From Allofournierella massiliensis (GTDB taxonomy: Bacteria; Bacillota; Clostridia; Oscillospirales; Ruminococcaceae): 64,000 bases of DNA. The position numbers and the translations under genes were made by a program. The stretch lies in NCBI RefSeq assembly GCF_004345265.1, contig NZ_SLUM01000012.1, positions 1-64,000 on the forward strand, in the 5' to 3' direction. Under the pieces are notes generated by a model. It did not search any database. It was not told the DNA's origin and worked only from the letters and a program-made list of their open reading frames with translations. Below, piece by piece: positions 47,204-56,690 of this stretch; within the stretch, counting starts at the first letter, position 1; each line of letters begins with the position of its first letter.

Positions 47204-47952
47204 AAATACAGTATTTTGGAGATCCATCTAATCCCAAAATCGTTGTTCTGCACCCCATGCTTCTGGACGGGAAAAGTATGCTGCCTCTGCTGGGCGAACT
47301 GCGGAACAGTCATTGTGTGATCGCGCCGGATCTGACAGGCCATGGAACAGATACTGGGATCTTTCAAAGCGCCCAACAAGAGGCAGCAACGCTGGCCGGC
47401 TGGCTGACAACGCAGGGATGGATTGATCTGAAGTTAGTGTTTGGTGCATCCATCGGTGCCGTGGTGGCGATGCAGTTGATTGCCATGCCCACATTCAAAG
47501 TTCACACCGCAGTCTTAGAGGGATGCCCCCTCCATTCCAATGCTGCTTTTCTACGGATGATGGCGACCCGTATGTTTCTGTCAAAACATCGGAAAGCACA
47601 GCAACATCCCGGTTTGTCTGCACAGCGGATGACAAAAATCTATGGGGAGACGCTCGGCCTTATCATGGGGCACACCTTTGAACAAATTCGTCCGGAAACT
47701 TTGCAAGCCATCGCTGCCGCCTGTTCGGACTGCACCTTTCCCAACTATCCAAAGGAGTTGGAAGCTCACCTGTTTTTTGAGTATGGCAGTGAGGACATCA
47801 GCGCCAAGACCGCGCGCAGGGTTGTCTCAAAGCACTATCCGTCTGCTTCCTTTACAGTCCGGGAAGGCTATGTTCACTGCCAATATCCCGCCGTTCTGGG
47901 AGAGCAGTATTCCAAGGTATTGGAGGAATACCTCGCCAGGGGACTTCAATAA
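47200..47952 (+). CDS. Alpha/beta hydrolase
   Basis: This 250-residue protein has the alpha/beta-hydrolase fold. VVLHPMLLDGKSM is the oxyanion-hole region, VIAPDLTGHG the next strand, and FGASIGAVVAM the nucleophile elbow G-x-S-x-G (Ser near residue 88). The likely catalytic His is in VREGYVHCQYP near the C-terminus. The start is ATG 47200, overlapping the AraC stop; an upstream extension is out of context. An esterase or lactonase acting on the molecule imported by ABC pair A would fit, but the substrate cannot be read. Confidence 0.82.
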   Translation: MKIQYFGDPSNPKIVVLHPMLLDGKSMLPLLGELRNSHCVIAPDLTGHGTDTGIFQSAQQEAATLAGWLTTQGWIDLKLVFGASIGAVVAMQLIAMPTFKVHTAVLEGCPLHSNAAFLRMMATRMFLSKHRKAQQHPGLSAQRMTKIYGETLGLIMGHTFEQIRPETLQAIAAACSDCTFPNYPKELEAHLFFEYGSEDISAKTARRVVSKHYPSASFTVREGYVHCQYPAVLGEQYSKVLEEYLARGLQ

Positions 47953-47965
47953 TAGAACCCAAGAG

Positions 47966-47999
47966 GCCGCATGGGGAACATTCCACCATGCGGCTTTTT
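47966..47999 (+). terminator. Terminator after the hydrolase gene
   Basis: GCCGCATGG and CCATGCGGC pair around an 11-base loop and are followed by TTTTT, 14 bases after the stop codon. Confidence 0.85.
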
Positions 48000-48005
48000 C
48001 AATCG

Positions 48006-49526
48006 TCAGCAATCGGCAGAACAGAATCGGCTTTTCCTGTGTTCTGTCCGTCCCGGCCTGCTTTCTGAAATGGAGAACAATTCTCTCAATGTAGGGAGAG
48101 TGTCCATGGTAACAGGCACATCGTCAGGCATTTCTCCTTCATCAAAGTGGAGGATGCGGGAACAGGTACGACTGACAAATTCAAAATCATGTGTGACAAT
48201 AAAGATGACTTTTCCCATATCAGACAGCCGCCGGATCAGACCCGCAACCTGTGTCATGCTGTCAAAATCCAGCCCGCTGGTCGGTTCGTCAAACACCAGC
48301 AGGTCTTTCCCACAAATCATGCTGACCGCTACCGCCACCCGCTGCTTTTGACCTCCGGACAGGGTATTGGGGTGGCGGTCTCTGAATGGGGCCAGGGCCA
48401 ACTCTTCCAGTGTTGCGTCAACGAGCGTCTGTTTCGGATTGCGGATACCGAATGTACATTCTGACTCCACACTATCCGCAAAAAGCTCGTAGTTCACATC
48501 CTGCATGACCATATAGGAATGCCGCAGGCGATCTTTGTGAGCCATGGACAGACCGTTCCAAAAGAATTGACCATCACAGGCCTTATGAAGCCCGCACAAA
48601 GCACGGGAAAAGGTCGTTTTTCCGGCCCCATTGTGGCCAACGACGCCAATTACCTCTCCCTTTACTGCTGTAAGGCTGATGTCGTGCAAAATGGTTCTCT
48701 TCTTATAGTGAAGGGCTACATTGTTAAGTTCCAAGATAGGATCTGAAACAGGCGCAAGGGAATGATCCCGCGGTGGGAGAACACGATGCAAATCAATCGC
48801 TCGAAGGCCCATTTGTTCTCGGGTATCCTCCGACAGCTGCCGAAATGCTTCCGGCGTAAAGACCTGTGTGATTTTCCCATGTTCCAAATACACAATCCGG
48901 TCCACCAGATCCATCAAATAGTACAACCTATGTTCTGCAATCAATATGGTTTTCCCCTGCGATTTGATCAGCCTGAGATGTTCTCCCAATTCTTGAATGG
49001 AACGCATATCCAAATTGGAGGACGGTTCATCCAAAAGATATATTTGAGGATTCATCGCATAGACCGAAGCAAACGCTATCTTTTGCTTTTCTCCACCGGA
49101 TAACTCGAAGATGTTGCGATTACGGAGGTTTTCAATGTGCAGTTCTGCCGATGTACGATCCACGCGTTCTCTCAGCTGGCAAACTGGAAGTGCTTGATTC
49201 TCAATACCAAAAGCGATCTCGCTGTCTGTATCCACATTGAAAAACTGTGTCCTTGGGTTTTGAAACACCGATCCAACCTTTGCGGCAATCTGGTGCATGG
49301 GAAGATCACTGACTTCCTGACCATCCACCAGTACGCTGCCCGCCAGTTCTCCTGCGTAGAATTGCGGGATCAAACCGTTTACAAGCCTCGTGATGGTGGT
49401 CTTCCCGCAGCCGCTCCGGCCACAGAACAGCACACATTCTCCGTCCTCTATGGTCAGGTTGATGTCTTGCAGCCCGTCTCCTTTTTGTCCTTGATAAGTA
49501 AATGACACATGCTTTAACTCAATCAT
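48006..49526 (-). CDS. ecfA: ECF transporter fused double ATPase, copy B
   Basis: This 506-residue double ATPase has Walker A GRSGCGKTT in domain 1 and GHNGAGKTT in domain 2, signatures LSGGEKQK and LSGGQKQR, and Walker B motifs LLDEPSSNLD and VFDEPTSGLD. It is about 40 residues longer than copies A and C because of a C-terminal tail (after HFDEGEMPDDVP) of unknown role. ATG 49526 overlaps the ecfT stop; the frame upstream is inside ecfT. It ends the mptD-ecfT-ecfA unit under operator site 3. Confidence 0.9.
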   Translation of the reverse strand: MIELKHVSFTYQGQKGDGLQDINLTIEDGECVLFCGRSGCGKTTITRLVNGLIPQFYAGELAGSVLVDGQEVSDLPMHQIAAKVGSVFQNPRTQFFNVDTDSEIAFGIENQALPVCQLRERVDRTSAELHIENLRNRNIFELSGGEKQKIAFASVYAMNPQIYLLDEPSSNLDMRSIQELGEHLRLIKSQGKTILIAEHRLYYLMDLVDRIVYLEHGKITQVFTPEAFRQLSEDTREQMGLRAIDLHRVLPPRDHSLAPVSDPILELNNVALHYKKRTILHDISLTAVKGEVIGVVGHNGAGKTTFSRALCGLHKACDGQFFWNGLSMAHKDRLRHSYMVMQDVNYELFADSVESECTFGIRNPKQTLVDATLEELALAPFRDRHPNTLSGGQKQRVAVAVSMICGKDLLVFDEPTSGLDFDSMTQVAGLIRRLSDMGKVIFIVTHDFEFVSRTCSRILHFDEGEMPDDVPVTMDTLPTLRELFSISESRPGRTEHRKSRFCSADC

Positions 49527-50248
49527 CCCAGCACCCCCTTTCCATAAAGCCCGACAACCAACGCGCCTGCAAAGCAAAAGACTGCCGCAATGTCCATCAA
49601 CCCAATATGGATCTGCACCAGACAAGTTCGAGGCTTTGGGTTTTCAATGCCGCGGGTGATGGAAGCGATGGACAGTTCATCCGCCGCTTTGGATGCCGCC
49701 ATCATCAATGGAACATAGATACACTCCACCGTTATTCCGGGATGTGTCAGGAGCCCCTTAAGCGAAGGTGAGACGTCCCGCATCCGCATCGCATCCTTGA
49801 TAAACCGCCAATCCTCCTGAATGGTAGGGATATAACGCAGCATGACCGCCAAGGGGATTACCAGCTTTTGGGGTGCATGGATGCGATTCATCGCCGAGAG
49901 GAATTCGCTGACCTTTGTAGTGGAGATAACAATGCCGGACAGCATCCCGCAGGGGTAGACCTTATGGAACAACCCTAAAAAAGCGATAAACATGGTGCGC
50001 CAAGTTCCGGTCATGGTATCCATAATCCAGAAGGTGAGCAGAACGATCAGCGCATAGAACAGCACTCCCTTCCAGGCATACCTCCACTTTCCAAAACAAA
50101 TGCCGAGCAGTCCAATCAGCACCACAAGACCCAGTTCGTAGAATAAGGATGGAGCCATCATGGCAGAAAGGATACACAGCACGAGCAGTAATATCTTCGT
50201 TCTGGGGTCCAGCCACAGTCTGCGCCTGAATAACGCTCCGCCAATCAT
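49523..50248 (-). CDS. ecfT: ECF transporter T component, copy B
   Basis: This 241-residue membrane protein starts LFRRRLWLDPRTKILLLVLCILSAM and has the EcfT coupling region MRMRDVSPSLKGLLTHPGI with the ASITRGIEN motif in place of the usual ARG. It is translationally coupled to mptD before it and ecfA after it. The sequence resembles copies A and C along its length, so the three modules are paralogs rather than unrelated transporters. Confidence 0.88.
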   Translation of the reverse strand: MIGGALFRRRLWLDPRTKILLLVLCILSAMMAPSLFYELGLVVLIGLLGICFGKWRYAWKGVLFYALIVLLTFWIMDTMTGTWRTMFIAFLGLFHKVYPCGMLSGIVISTTKVSEFLSAMNRIHAPQKLVIPLAVMLRYIPTIQEDWRFIKDAMRMRDVSPSLKGLLTHPGITVECIYVPLMMAASKAADELSIASITRGIENPKPRTCLVQIHIGLMDIAAVFCFAGALVVGLYGKGVLG

Positions 50249-50856
50249 GCGGTGATCCCAGCCTTTTCAAACTGCTTTTTCAGCAGCTTTCCACCAATCC
50301 AACCACTAAACGCAGCAATCGCCAGCGTTCCGATAATGATGACAGCCAACAGCCAGGAAGGCGCAGATGCGCTCATTGTGTCAATATAGGACTGTTCCGT
50401 GCCGTTTTCCAGCATTGTACTGGCCCAGCCTTGCGGATCAATAAAAAACACCACATAGGTGTAAACGCCGCCCAACGACATCAGCATATAGGACAGCAGA
50501 TTGACCACCTTGTTGCGGTAATGTCCCGCACCAGCTACCAGATCGGCAATAATTCCCATTCCAATATAGCCTAAAGAAAAAGCCCAGTGCATTCCGGTAA
50601 CGAACCAGATGATCCCCATAATGATGCCAAGAATGGTGACACTCCACCGCTTCTGAACCTTGGCGATCATCAGAAGATATACAGGGCCGCACAGCAATGC
50701 TGCACCCATTGGCATATAGAACGTCAAAACTGGGTTTGGTGCAAAGAAAATACCGCCGATTAGGGTAAACACCAAGAAAATTGCGCTGAAAATGCCGGTT
50801 GTCACAAGATCTTTGATAGTGAGACTCTTTTTTGCGGGATTGATTTGGTTGCTCAT
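50245..50856 (-). CDS. mptD: MptD-family ECF transporter S component, copy B
   Basis: This 203-residue protein has about six hydrophobic helices, opening with LTIKDLVTTGIFSAIFLVFTLIGGIFF and ending KKQFEKAGI. It matches copies A and C in layout and the AGI/AGL end. AGGAGG precedes ATG 50856 by six bases, which I prefer to the ATG 21 bases upstream. It is divergent from AraC copy 2 (51046), and operator site 3 lies between them. Confidence 0.85.
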   Translation of the reverse strand: MSNQINPAKKSLTIKDLVTTGIFSAIFLVFTLIGGIFFAPNPVLTFYMPMGAALLCGPVYLLMIAKVQKRWSVTILGIIMGIIWFVTGMHWAFSLGYIGMGIIADLVAGAGHYRNKVVNLLSYMLMSLGGVYTYVVFFIDPQGWASTMLENGTEQSYIDTMSASAPSWLLAVIIIGTLAIAAFSGWIGGKLLKKQFEKAGITA

Positions 50857-50881
50857 GTTGATCCTCCTATTTTGCAATGCG

Positions 50882-50930
50882 TTGACTTTATGGGATAGGT
50901 ATGCTATCCTTTGGTTAGAGTTGGCTAACC
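50882..50930 (+). promoter_or_regulatory. Promoter with shared operator site 3
   Basis: On the plus strand TTGACT (50882-50887), a 17-base gap and TATCCT (50905-50910) point toward the AraC gene. The operator GTTAG-N6-CTAAC (50914-50929; GG/CC extended) follows after three bases. The spacer also holds GGATAG-N5-CTATCC, a second palindrome. Confidence 0.65.
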
Positions 50931-51045
50931 GTTATATATAATTACACCATGCACAATCTGCTTTCAATCATTTGGAGTGAGGTTCGTCTTATCATTTCAA
51001 AAATTCGTCTAATCATTGCAAAACAAGGGAGGCGTATCTATTGTA

Positions 51046-52011
51046 ATGACCGGTATCATCGAGCAATACTATGCGCCATTACTGAAAAAGCACGGTTTTG
51101 TGCCGGCACCAGATAATAATCAATATGGTTCTCTGGGGCTTTGCTGGAAGCTATCTCCGGAAGTTGGCGAAGGTTCCTATTGGACCTACGGACAAAGGGA
51201 TCTATTCGACATCAAGATACACAACTTCTCTTTCAATAAGGATTTTATGCTGGAATTTGATCTCCCGGAATGTCTCAGTATTACCCGTTACGATTCCATC
51301 TCCGGTGAAGAGTTGTCTCCGTATCGCCGGTTGTCAGCCGGATGTATCAAGACCTATGTGGGCGGATACAAGCCATATCAAGTAATCGTCCACAAAAATA
51401 TACCGGTTCGATCCATAGGCATCGAGATCACCCCCGCATATTATGAGGATTATTTGAAAAAACAGTATCCGGAAGAATATCGGAATCCCATCGAGGCTTT
51501 TCGGAAAATCGACCAAACAACAGATTTCCCGGAAATGTACCGGCTTCTATCAGAACTACAGAGCTACCGTGGAACCGGAATTGCAGCTAAACTCTATTAT
51601 GAGAGCAAGGTAGCCGAGGCGCTCTCTCTGGTGGTTGAATATCAAAAAAAGCGTTCAGTTTCAGATCACAAACTGGTTTCTCAGGATTTGGAACGGATTC
51701 AAACCGTAGCGGCCTATCTGAGTGATCATTACGCTGGTGAAGTGCCCATAGAACGCCTGGCACAAATTGCCTGCATGGGTACGACAAAGCTCAAAAGCAG
51801 TTTCAAGAAAGTCTATGGCTGCACGATCACAGAGTATATGCAGCAGCGCCGCATGAGTCAGGCGGAATATCTGCTGGCTCATACCGATCTGCAAATTGGT
51901 CAGATTGCTCAGACGATAGGATATTCTACATCCAGCCGGTTTGCGGAACTGTTTCGAAGAAGCACCGGCCTGCTCCCGCTGGAGTACAGGAAAATGGCAA
52001 AGCGAAAGTGA
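51046..52011 (+). CDS. AraC-family regulator, YG-type N-domain, copy 2
   Basis: This 321-residue protein is a paralog of the regulator at 46196, with the same N-domain landmarks (YGSLGLCW, YWTYGQRDLFDIKIHNF, SITRYDSISGEELSP) and a C-terminal double helix-turn-helix (LAQIACMGTTKLKSSFKKVYG and IGQIAQTIGYSTSSRFAELFRRSTG). The start is less certain: ATG 51046 is 13 bases after GGGAGG, and no closer ATG exists. It is divergent from ECF copy B across operator site 3 and probably controls it. Confidence 0.86.
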   Translation: MTGIIEQYYAPLLKKHGFVPAPDNNQYGSLGLCWKLSPEVGEGSYWTYGQRDLFDIKIHNFSFNKDFMLEFDLPECLSITRYDSISGEELSPYRRLSAGCIKTYVGGYKPYQVIVHKNIPVRSIGIEITPAYYEDYLKKQYPEEYRNPIEAFRKIDQTTDFPEMYRLLSELQSYRGTGIAAKLYYESKVAEALSLVVEYQKKRSVSDHKLVSQDLERIQTVAAYLSDHYAGEVPIERLAQIACMGTTKLKSSFKKVYGCTITEYMQQRRMSQAEYLLAHTDLQIGQIAQTIGYSTSSRFAELFRRSTGLLPLEYRKMAKRK

Positions 52012-52046
52012 TACAAAGCCAAAATCCAAAGAATCATTCCAAAACA

Positions 52047-52085
52047 GTACGAGGGGAGGCAGATATACCTCCCCTCGTACTTATT
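52047..52085. terminator. Bidirectional terminator between AraC copy 2 and ABC pair C
   Basis: GTACGAGGGGAGG pairs perfectly with CCTCCCCTCGTAC around an eight-base loop. TTATTTTAT follows on plus and TGTTTT on minus; the flanking genes converge. Confidence 0.85.
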
Positions 52086-53831
52086 TTATATCCGCCAGCC
52101 CTCAGCCCGCTGTCGGATCTCGATAAAGTTCCGGTAAGTTCCCTCCTGGCTCATCAGCTCCTGATGGGTACCCTGCTGAGCAATGCGCCCATCCTCCACC
52201 ACTAAAATCCGATCAGCATTCTGGATCGTAGCCAGACGGTGGGCGATGGTGATGATAGTCTTTCCCCGCACCAGAGCAGAGAGCGCCTCCTGGATCTCAT
52301 GCTCATTCTCCGGGTCCACGCTGGCGGTGGCCTCATCGAGAATGATGATGGGGGCATCCTTCAGCAGGCACCGGGCAATGGAAATCCGCTGCTTTTCTCC
52401 GCCGGAAAGGTTGGAACCGCCCTCTCCCACTATGGTGTCATACCCTTGGGGCAGCGCCATGATAAAGTCATGGCAACGGGCCGCTTTAGCTGCGGCGATC
52501 ACATCCTCCTCGGCAGCATCCGGACGGCCAAAACGGATGTTATTGCGGATGGTGTCGTGGAACAGATACACATTCTGAAATACCATAGCAATGTTGCGCA
52601 AAAGGCTGTCGCAGGTCATCTTCCGGATGTCATGGCCTCCTACGGTGATGCGTCCCTGATCCGCATCATAAAACCGGGCCAGCAGTGCGCAGAGGGTGCT
52701 CTTCCCGCTGCCGGACGGCCCTACAATGGCGGTGGCGCTGTTTTGCGGCAGTTGGAAGGAAACATCGTGGATCACCTCCCGTGTCTCGTAACCGAAGGAG
52801 ACATGGTCGAAGCAGATGTCGTAACGCTCCAGAGAGATGTCTTTCCCATCCTGATCCGGCAGCTCCGTTCTCTCCAGCTCTTCCAGACGGTCCAGCACCG
52901 AGTCGGTGACAGAAAGGATATGGGCAGCGTCGTTGATGGACTCCACACTGCCGAAGATCGTGAAGGAGAACATGGCAGCCATCAGGAGCACCGGCAGCTC
53001 CAAGGTTCCGTTCATAGTCTGCCAGCCGGCGGTAAGCACCAGGCCAACAGCTGCGGCCTTCAGAGAAAACAGGTGCAGGCAGTTCCAGGGCACAAAGCCA
53101 AACTCGTTTTTGATACGGATGTCCTTATTGGCCCGGCATGCCTCAAAAAAACGCTGGGAGGAAACCCCCTCCTGGCCAAAGGATTTGACCACCGAAAGGC
53201 CATGGATGTACTCAATGGCCGCCCCGGACAATGCCTCTTGGGCCCGATGTCCCACCGGAGCGGTGCGGGCACTCTGCCGCCCGATGCCGCGGAGGGCAAA
53301 GGCGGACAGCAGCACGCCCACCACTGCCACCAGCGCCGCCTCCGAGCAGAAGAACGCCATGCACAAAACGATGACCAGTACCTGCAGATAGCCGTTGATG
53401 ACCGCATCTACCATCTTCATGCTTTGCAGCTCCAGGGTACTCAGTTCCGTAGTCAGAGCAGCCAGAATGTCGCCCAGGTTATTCTTGGAGAAATACCCCA
53501 AGGAAACCCGTTTGAGCAGGTCACCCAGTTCCAGTCGCTGCTGCGCCGCTCGCTCTGTTCCGATACTCTCCTGGAGCCGGTTTTTCCAGTAAGCACACAC
53601 GAAGCGCAGAACGATCAGCAGGATGATCCCGCCCAGGCACAGCCAGGGGAGCTTGGCGTCCAGCGCCGTCCCCTCCTGGGCACTCTCGATGACCAGCCCA
53701 AGGGCCCAGGCCGCCAGCATCACCGGCCCGGCGGCGGCCCAGGTGGCAAGAAACGAACAGAGGCTTCCGAGATACAGCCGTCTGTGGTACCCCTTTGTCC
53801 AACGCAAAATCCGATTCATACTCCGAAACAT
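52086..53831 (-). CDS. ABC transporter (membrane domain + ATPase), pair C second subunit
   Basis: This 581-residue half-transporter joins six membrane helices to an ATPase with Walker A GPSGSGKST, signature LSGGEKQR, Walker B IIILDEATASVDPEN and switch His IAHRLA. GDILAALTTELSTLE is the coupling region after the second helix. It belongs to the IrtAB/YbtPQ-like group by plan. AAGGAGG precedes ATG 53831, two bases after its partner's stop; a 25-codon upstream extension has no ribosome site. All motifs are intact, so this pair, unlike pair A, looks functional. Confidence 0.87.
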   Translation of the reverse strand: MFRSMNRILRWTKGYHRRLYLGSLCSFLATWAAAGPVMLAAWALGLVIESAQEGTALDAKLPWLCLGGIILLIVLRFVCAYWKNRLQESIGTERAAQQRLELGDLLKRVSLGYFSKNNLGDILAALTTELSTLELQSMKMVDAVINGYLQVLVIVLCMAFFCSEAALVAVVGVLLSAFALRGIGRQSARTAPVGHRAQEALSGAAIEYIHGLSVVKSFGQEGVSSQRFFEACRANKDIRIKNEFGFVPWNCLHLFSLKAAAVGLVLTAGWQTMNGTLELPVLLMAAMFSFTIFGSVESINDAAHILSVTDSVLDRLEELERTELPDQDGKDISLERYDICFDHVSFGYETREVIHDVSFQLPQNSATAIVGPSGSGKSTLCALLARFYDADQGRITVGGHDIRKMTCDSLLRNIAMVFQNVYLFHDTIRNNIRFGRPDAAEEDVIAAAKAARCHDFIMALPQGYDTIVGEGGSNLSGGEKQRISIARCLLKDAPIIILDEATASVDPENEHEIQEALSALVRGKTIITIAHRLATIQNADRILVVEDGRIAQQGTHQELMSQEGTYRNFIEIRQRAEGWRI

Positions 53832-53833
53832 CG

Positions 53834-55591
53834 TCAAGCCTCCTTTCCAACCGCCCAGTTCTGGGCACCCACATGGGCCTGCCATAGCTTTTGATATAGC
53901 GGGCATCGGCTGAGCAGCTCCGGCTGTGTGCCTTTGTCCACAATACGGCCCTTCTCCAGCACCACGATCTGGTCGGCGTTCTGAATCGTGCTCAGCCGGT
54001 GGGCAATAACCAGCAGCGTTTTCCCCCGGGAGAGCGCCATCAGGGAACGCTGGATCTTGTCCTCATTCTCTGGATCGGTAAAGGCGGTGGCCTCGTCCAA
54101 AATTACAATGGGGGCATCCTTCAGAATCGCGCGGGCGATGGCGATCCGCTGCCGCTCCCCACCGGAGAGCTGCTTGCCCGCTTCACCCGCTGGGGTATCC
54201 CATCCATGCTCCAGCCGTCCTAAAAACTCCTCACACTGAGCGGCCCGGGCAGCCGCCCAAACTTCCTCCTCCGTGGCGTCCGGCTTTCCCAATCGAATGT
54301 TTTCTTTCAGAGAGCAGTCAAAGAGGAAATTGTCCTGTGTCACGAAACTGACCTGATCCGCCAGCTGCTTCAGTGTGAGATTCCGAATATCCACACCGCC
54401 TATGGCAATGCAGCCATCCGTCACATCCCAGAACCGAGCGATAAGCCGGGCTGCCGTAGATTTGCCTCCACCTGAGGGACCCACCAGAGCGGTGAAGGTT
54501 CCAGCGGGAAGTTCCAGATCAATGTGACGCAGCACAGTGTCCTCTTCTTTCCCGCTATACGAGAAGGACACATCCCGCAAAGTGATACCGCTGCCGGAGA
54601 GGCGGGCGGGCTCGGACGCCTCTGGCAGTTCCTCCAGATCCAGCAGATGCCGAGTGTCCCGGACGGCAAATTCCATGCTCTTCATGGAATTGAGAAAGGC
54701 TGCAGCCTGCACCAGCGGGGACACGATACCCAGCACCAGCATCAAGCACAGAGCCAGCCGGGCCGGGTTCAAGACGCCGGTCTGATACAAGGCGATCCCA
54801 ACCGGCAGAGTGGCCAGTAGCGTGGTAGGCAGGATGGACAGGCACAGGTTCATGGACTTCCAGGTGCAGCGGAACCAATCCAGCGTGAAGTCACGGAAGC
54901 TGGTCACCGCCCGGACGAATTTCTCATAGGAGGCGCCGCTTTGGTTAAAAGCCTTTACCACCTCTATGCCCTCCACATACTCCACGATGATGCTGTTGAC
55001 CTGGGCATTGGCCGCCATGTAGGCGGCATACTTTTCGTTGTAGGTCCGCAGGCCCGCCGCCATGGGGATCAGCGCGGCCGGAATCGTGGCAAGGGAGGCA
55101 AGGCCCATTCGCCAGTCCATGGCAAAGAGGGCAATCACCACCACGATGGGCAGCAGCACATTGGAGCTCAGTTCTGGGATCATGTGGGCCAGCGGCGGCT
55201 CAATGTCCTCGATCCGATCCACGATGGTGCTTTTGAGGGAACCGACGGGCTTCGACAGCACACTCCCCAAGGGGGCGTGCATCAGCTTATGGGCCACTTG
55301 ACGGCGCAGGCCCTCCAAAATGGTGTAGGCAGACACATGAGCCAGCATAGTAGAAAAGGCGTAAAAAGCCACCTTGACCGTATATCCCGCCAGACACACT
55401 CCAGCCCATCGGAGAAGCTCCGTTCCGGAGGCCGACTGATGGATAAACAGGCGAAGGATCTCATAGACCCCCAGATACGGCACAAAGCCCCCCACCACGC
55501 TGATAATTGCGCATATAACAGACAAGACCAGCTTTCCCCGGCAGGGACCGGCAAAGGAGAGCAGGATGGCCAGCCAGCTGCGTTGTTTCAC
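53834..55591 (-). CDS. ABC transporter (membrane domain + ATPase), pair C first subunit
   Basis: This 585-residue half-transporter has six membrane helices and an ATPase with Walker A GPSGGGKST, signature LSGGERQR, Walker B IVILDEATAFTDPEN and switch His IAHRLS. I propose GTG 55591 as the start because GAGAGGAG lies seven bases upstream. The in-frame ATG at 55621 lies inside a terminator hairpin and has no ribosome site. The protein then begins VKQRSWLAILLSF. It is separated from the AraC C gene by that terminator, so its expression may be reduced relative to the upstream genes. Confidence 0.87.
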   Translation of the reverse strand: MKQRSWLAILLSFAGPCRGKLVLSVICAIISVVGGFVPYLGVYEILRLFIHQSASGTELLRWAGVCLAGYTVKVAFYAFSTMLAHVSAYTILEGLRRQVAHKLMHAPLGSVLSKPVGSLKSTIVDRIEDIEPPLAHMIPELSSNVLLPIVVVIALFAMDWRMGLASLATIPAALIPMAAGLRTYNEKYAAYMAANAQVNSIIVEYVEGIEVVKAFNQSGASYEKFVRAVTSFRDFTLDWFRCTWKSMNLCLSILPTTLLATLPVGIALYQTGVLNPARLALCLMLVLGIVSPLVQAAAFLNSMKSMEFAVRDTRHLLDLEELPEASEPARLSGSGITLRDVSFSYSGKEEDTVLRHIDLELPAGTFTALVGPSGGGKSTAARLIARFWDVTDGCIAIGGVDIRNLTLKQLADQVSFVTQDNFLFDCSLKENIRLGKPDATEEEVWAAARAAQCEEFLGRLEHGWDTPAGEAGKQLSGGERQRIAIARAILKDAPIVILDEATAFTDPENEDKIQRSLMALSRGKTLLVIAHRLSTIQNADQIVVLEKGRIVDKGTQPELLSRCPLYQKLWQAHVGAQNWAVGKEA

Positions 55592-55606
55592 AAAACCACT
55601 CCTCTC

Positions 55607-55644
55607 AAAAAAAATTGGCATGGTGAGATGTCTCTCACCATGCC
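55607..55644 (-). terminator. Intrinsic terminator or attenuator before ABC pair C
   Basis: On the minus strand a perfect 12-base stem (GGCATGGTGAGA / TCTCACCATGCC, loop GACA) is followed by AATTTTTTTT. It lies between AraC C and the ABC pair on the same strand, with no promoter that I can see after it. Confidence 0.85.
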
Positions 55645-55691
55645 CTATTGTATCGGTTCTTGCCCATGCTTGCCGCTCCGCCCGGCCGGCA

Positions 55692-56672
55692 TCACTCCGT
55701 TTCGTCAGGAAAAGAGAGAACGGGATTCCCGCCGCCTCGCCGGTATTCCAGCGGAGTTTGTCCCTTCACCGCCCGAAAAGCCGCGGCAAATTTGCTGGAG
55801 CTGTCATAGCCCACCGCTCCGGCGATCTCTGTAACGCTGGCCTCCGGTTCTTTCCGAAGCAGCAGAGCCGCCCGATCCATCCGCAGTGCCCGCATATAGG
55901 TGTTCACCGGACTGCCATATACACTTTTGAAACAAGCCTTCATGGTGGTCAAAGGTATCTGGTACTGTCTGGACAGAGCCTCCAATGTGATATGCTGCTC
56001 CAGATGCTCCACCAGATAGGAGCGGATGGCCTTTACCGTTTCCACCTGGGAACGGTAAAAATACGGTTTTTCCGTTCCGCTTCCCAATTCCAGGGCGTCG
56101 AGATACAGCAGCAGCTCCAGAATCTTTACCCGGAAGTAGGGCATTTTGATCCGCTCCGGTACGGCACAAAGCTCCTGAAAAATGTGATCCACCGAGGGTG
56201 CTCCGTGAATGACCTGCGGCCGGGCATCCGGGCAGAATTTCCGCTGAATGGCGGCCAGATTCAAAGGACAGTCTCCCGCCAGACGAGCCAGTTCCACGGG
56301 TGCCATGGACAGGTCAAAGCACATGGAGATGCCATGATAGTGGGACAACGGGAGGGAAAAATATCCTTTGTGCTTCAGACGGCGATCCACTTTCAGGTCA
56401 CCTGCCTCCACATAGGAGAACGCATCGTTACCCACAGCGTATTCCATCCGGCCCTCCCGGCAATAGTCGATGCAGAGGAGATCCTGTCGGGTTTCAAAAG
56501 AGGAGTCGCAATAGGCCATGTGGAAATCGTTATACAGGATGGTAGCGCCGGGGAACACCTCATAGACGGTCATGGTTCCCTCGCCGCTCTCATTTCGCAG
56601 CTGATAAACGCTGCACCCACCACTCTTGGCCAAGAGGCACAGATCCGGTTGGCTGTCCTGTAAAAATGCCAC
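55692..56672 (-). CDS. AraC-family regulator C
   Basis: This 326-residue regulator has an N-terminal sensing domain (DLLCIDYCREGRMEY near residue 66) and a C-terminal double helix-turn-helix: ITLEALSRQYQIPLTTMKACFKSVYG and SVTEIAGAVGYDSSSKFAAAFRAVKG. The start codon is GTG, ten bases after AGGAG. Unlike the other AraC genes of the island it lies in the same direction as, and downstream of, its ECF genes. It resembles regulator A (39249). Confidence 0.87.
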   Translation of the reverse strand: MAFLQDSQPDLCLLAKSGGCSVYQLRNESGEGTMTVYEVFPGATILYNDFHMAYCDSSFETRQDLLCIDYCREGRMEYAVGNDAFSYVEAGDLKVDRRLKHKGYFSLPLSHYHGISMCFDLSMAPVELARLAGDCPLNLAAIQRKFCPDARPQVIHGAPSVDHIFQELCAVPERIKMPYFRVKILELLLYLDALELGSGTEKPYFYRSQVETVKAIRSYLVEHLEQHITLEALSRQYQIPLTTMKACFKSVYGSPVNTYMRALRMDRAALLLRKEPEASVTEIAGAVGYDSSSKFAAAFRAVKGQTPLEYRRGGGNPVLSFPDETE

Positions 56673-56690
56673 TGCAGCTCAGCTCCTTTC

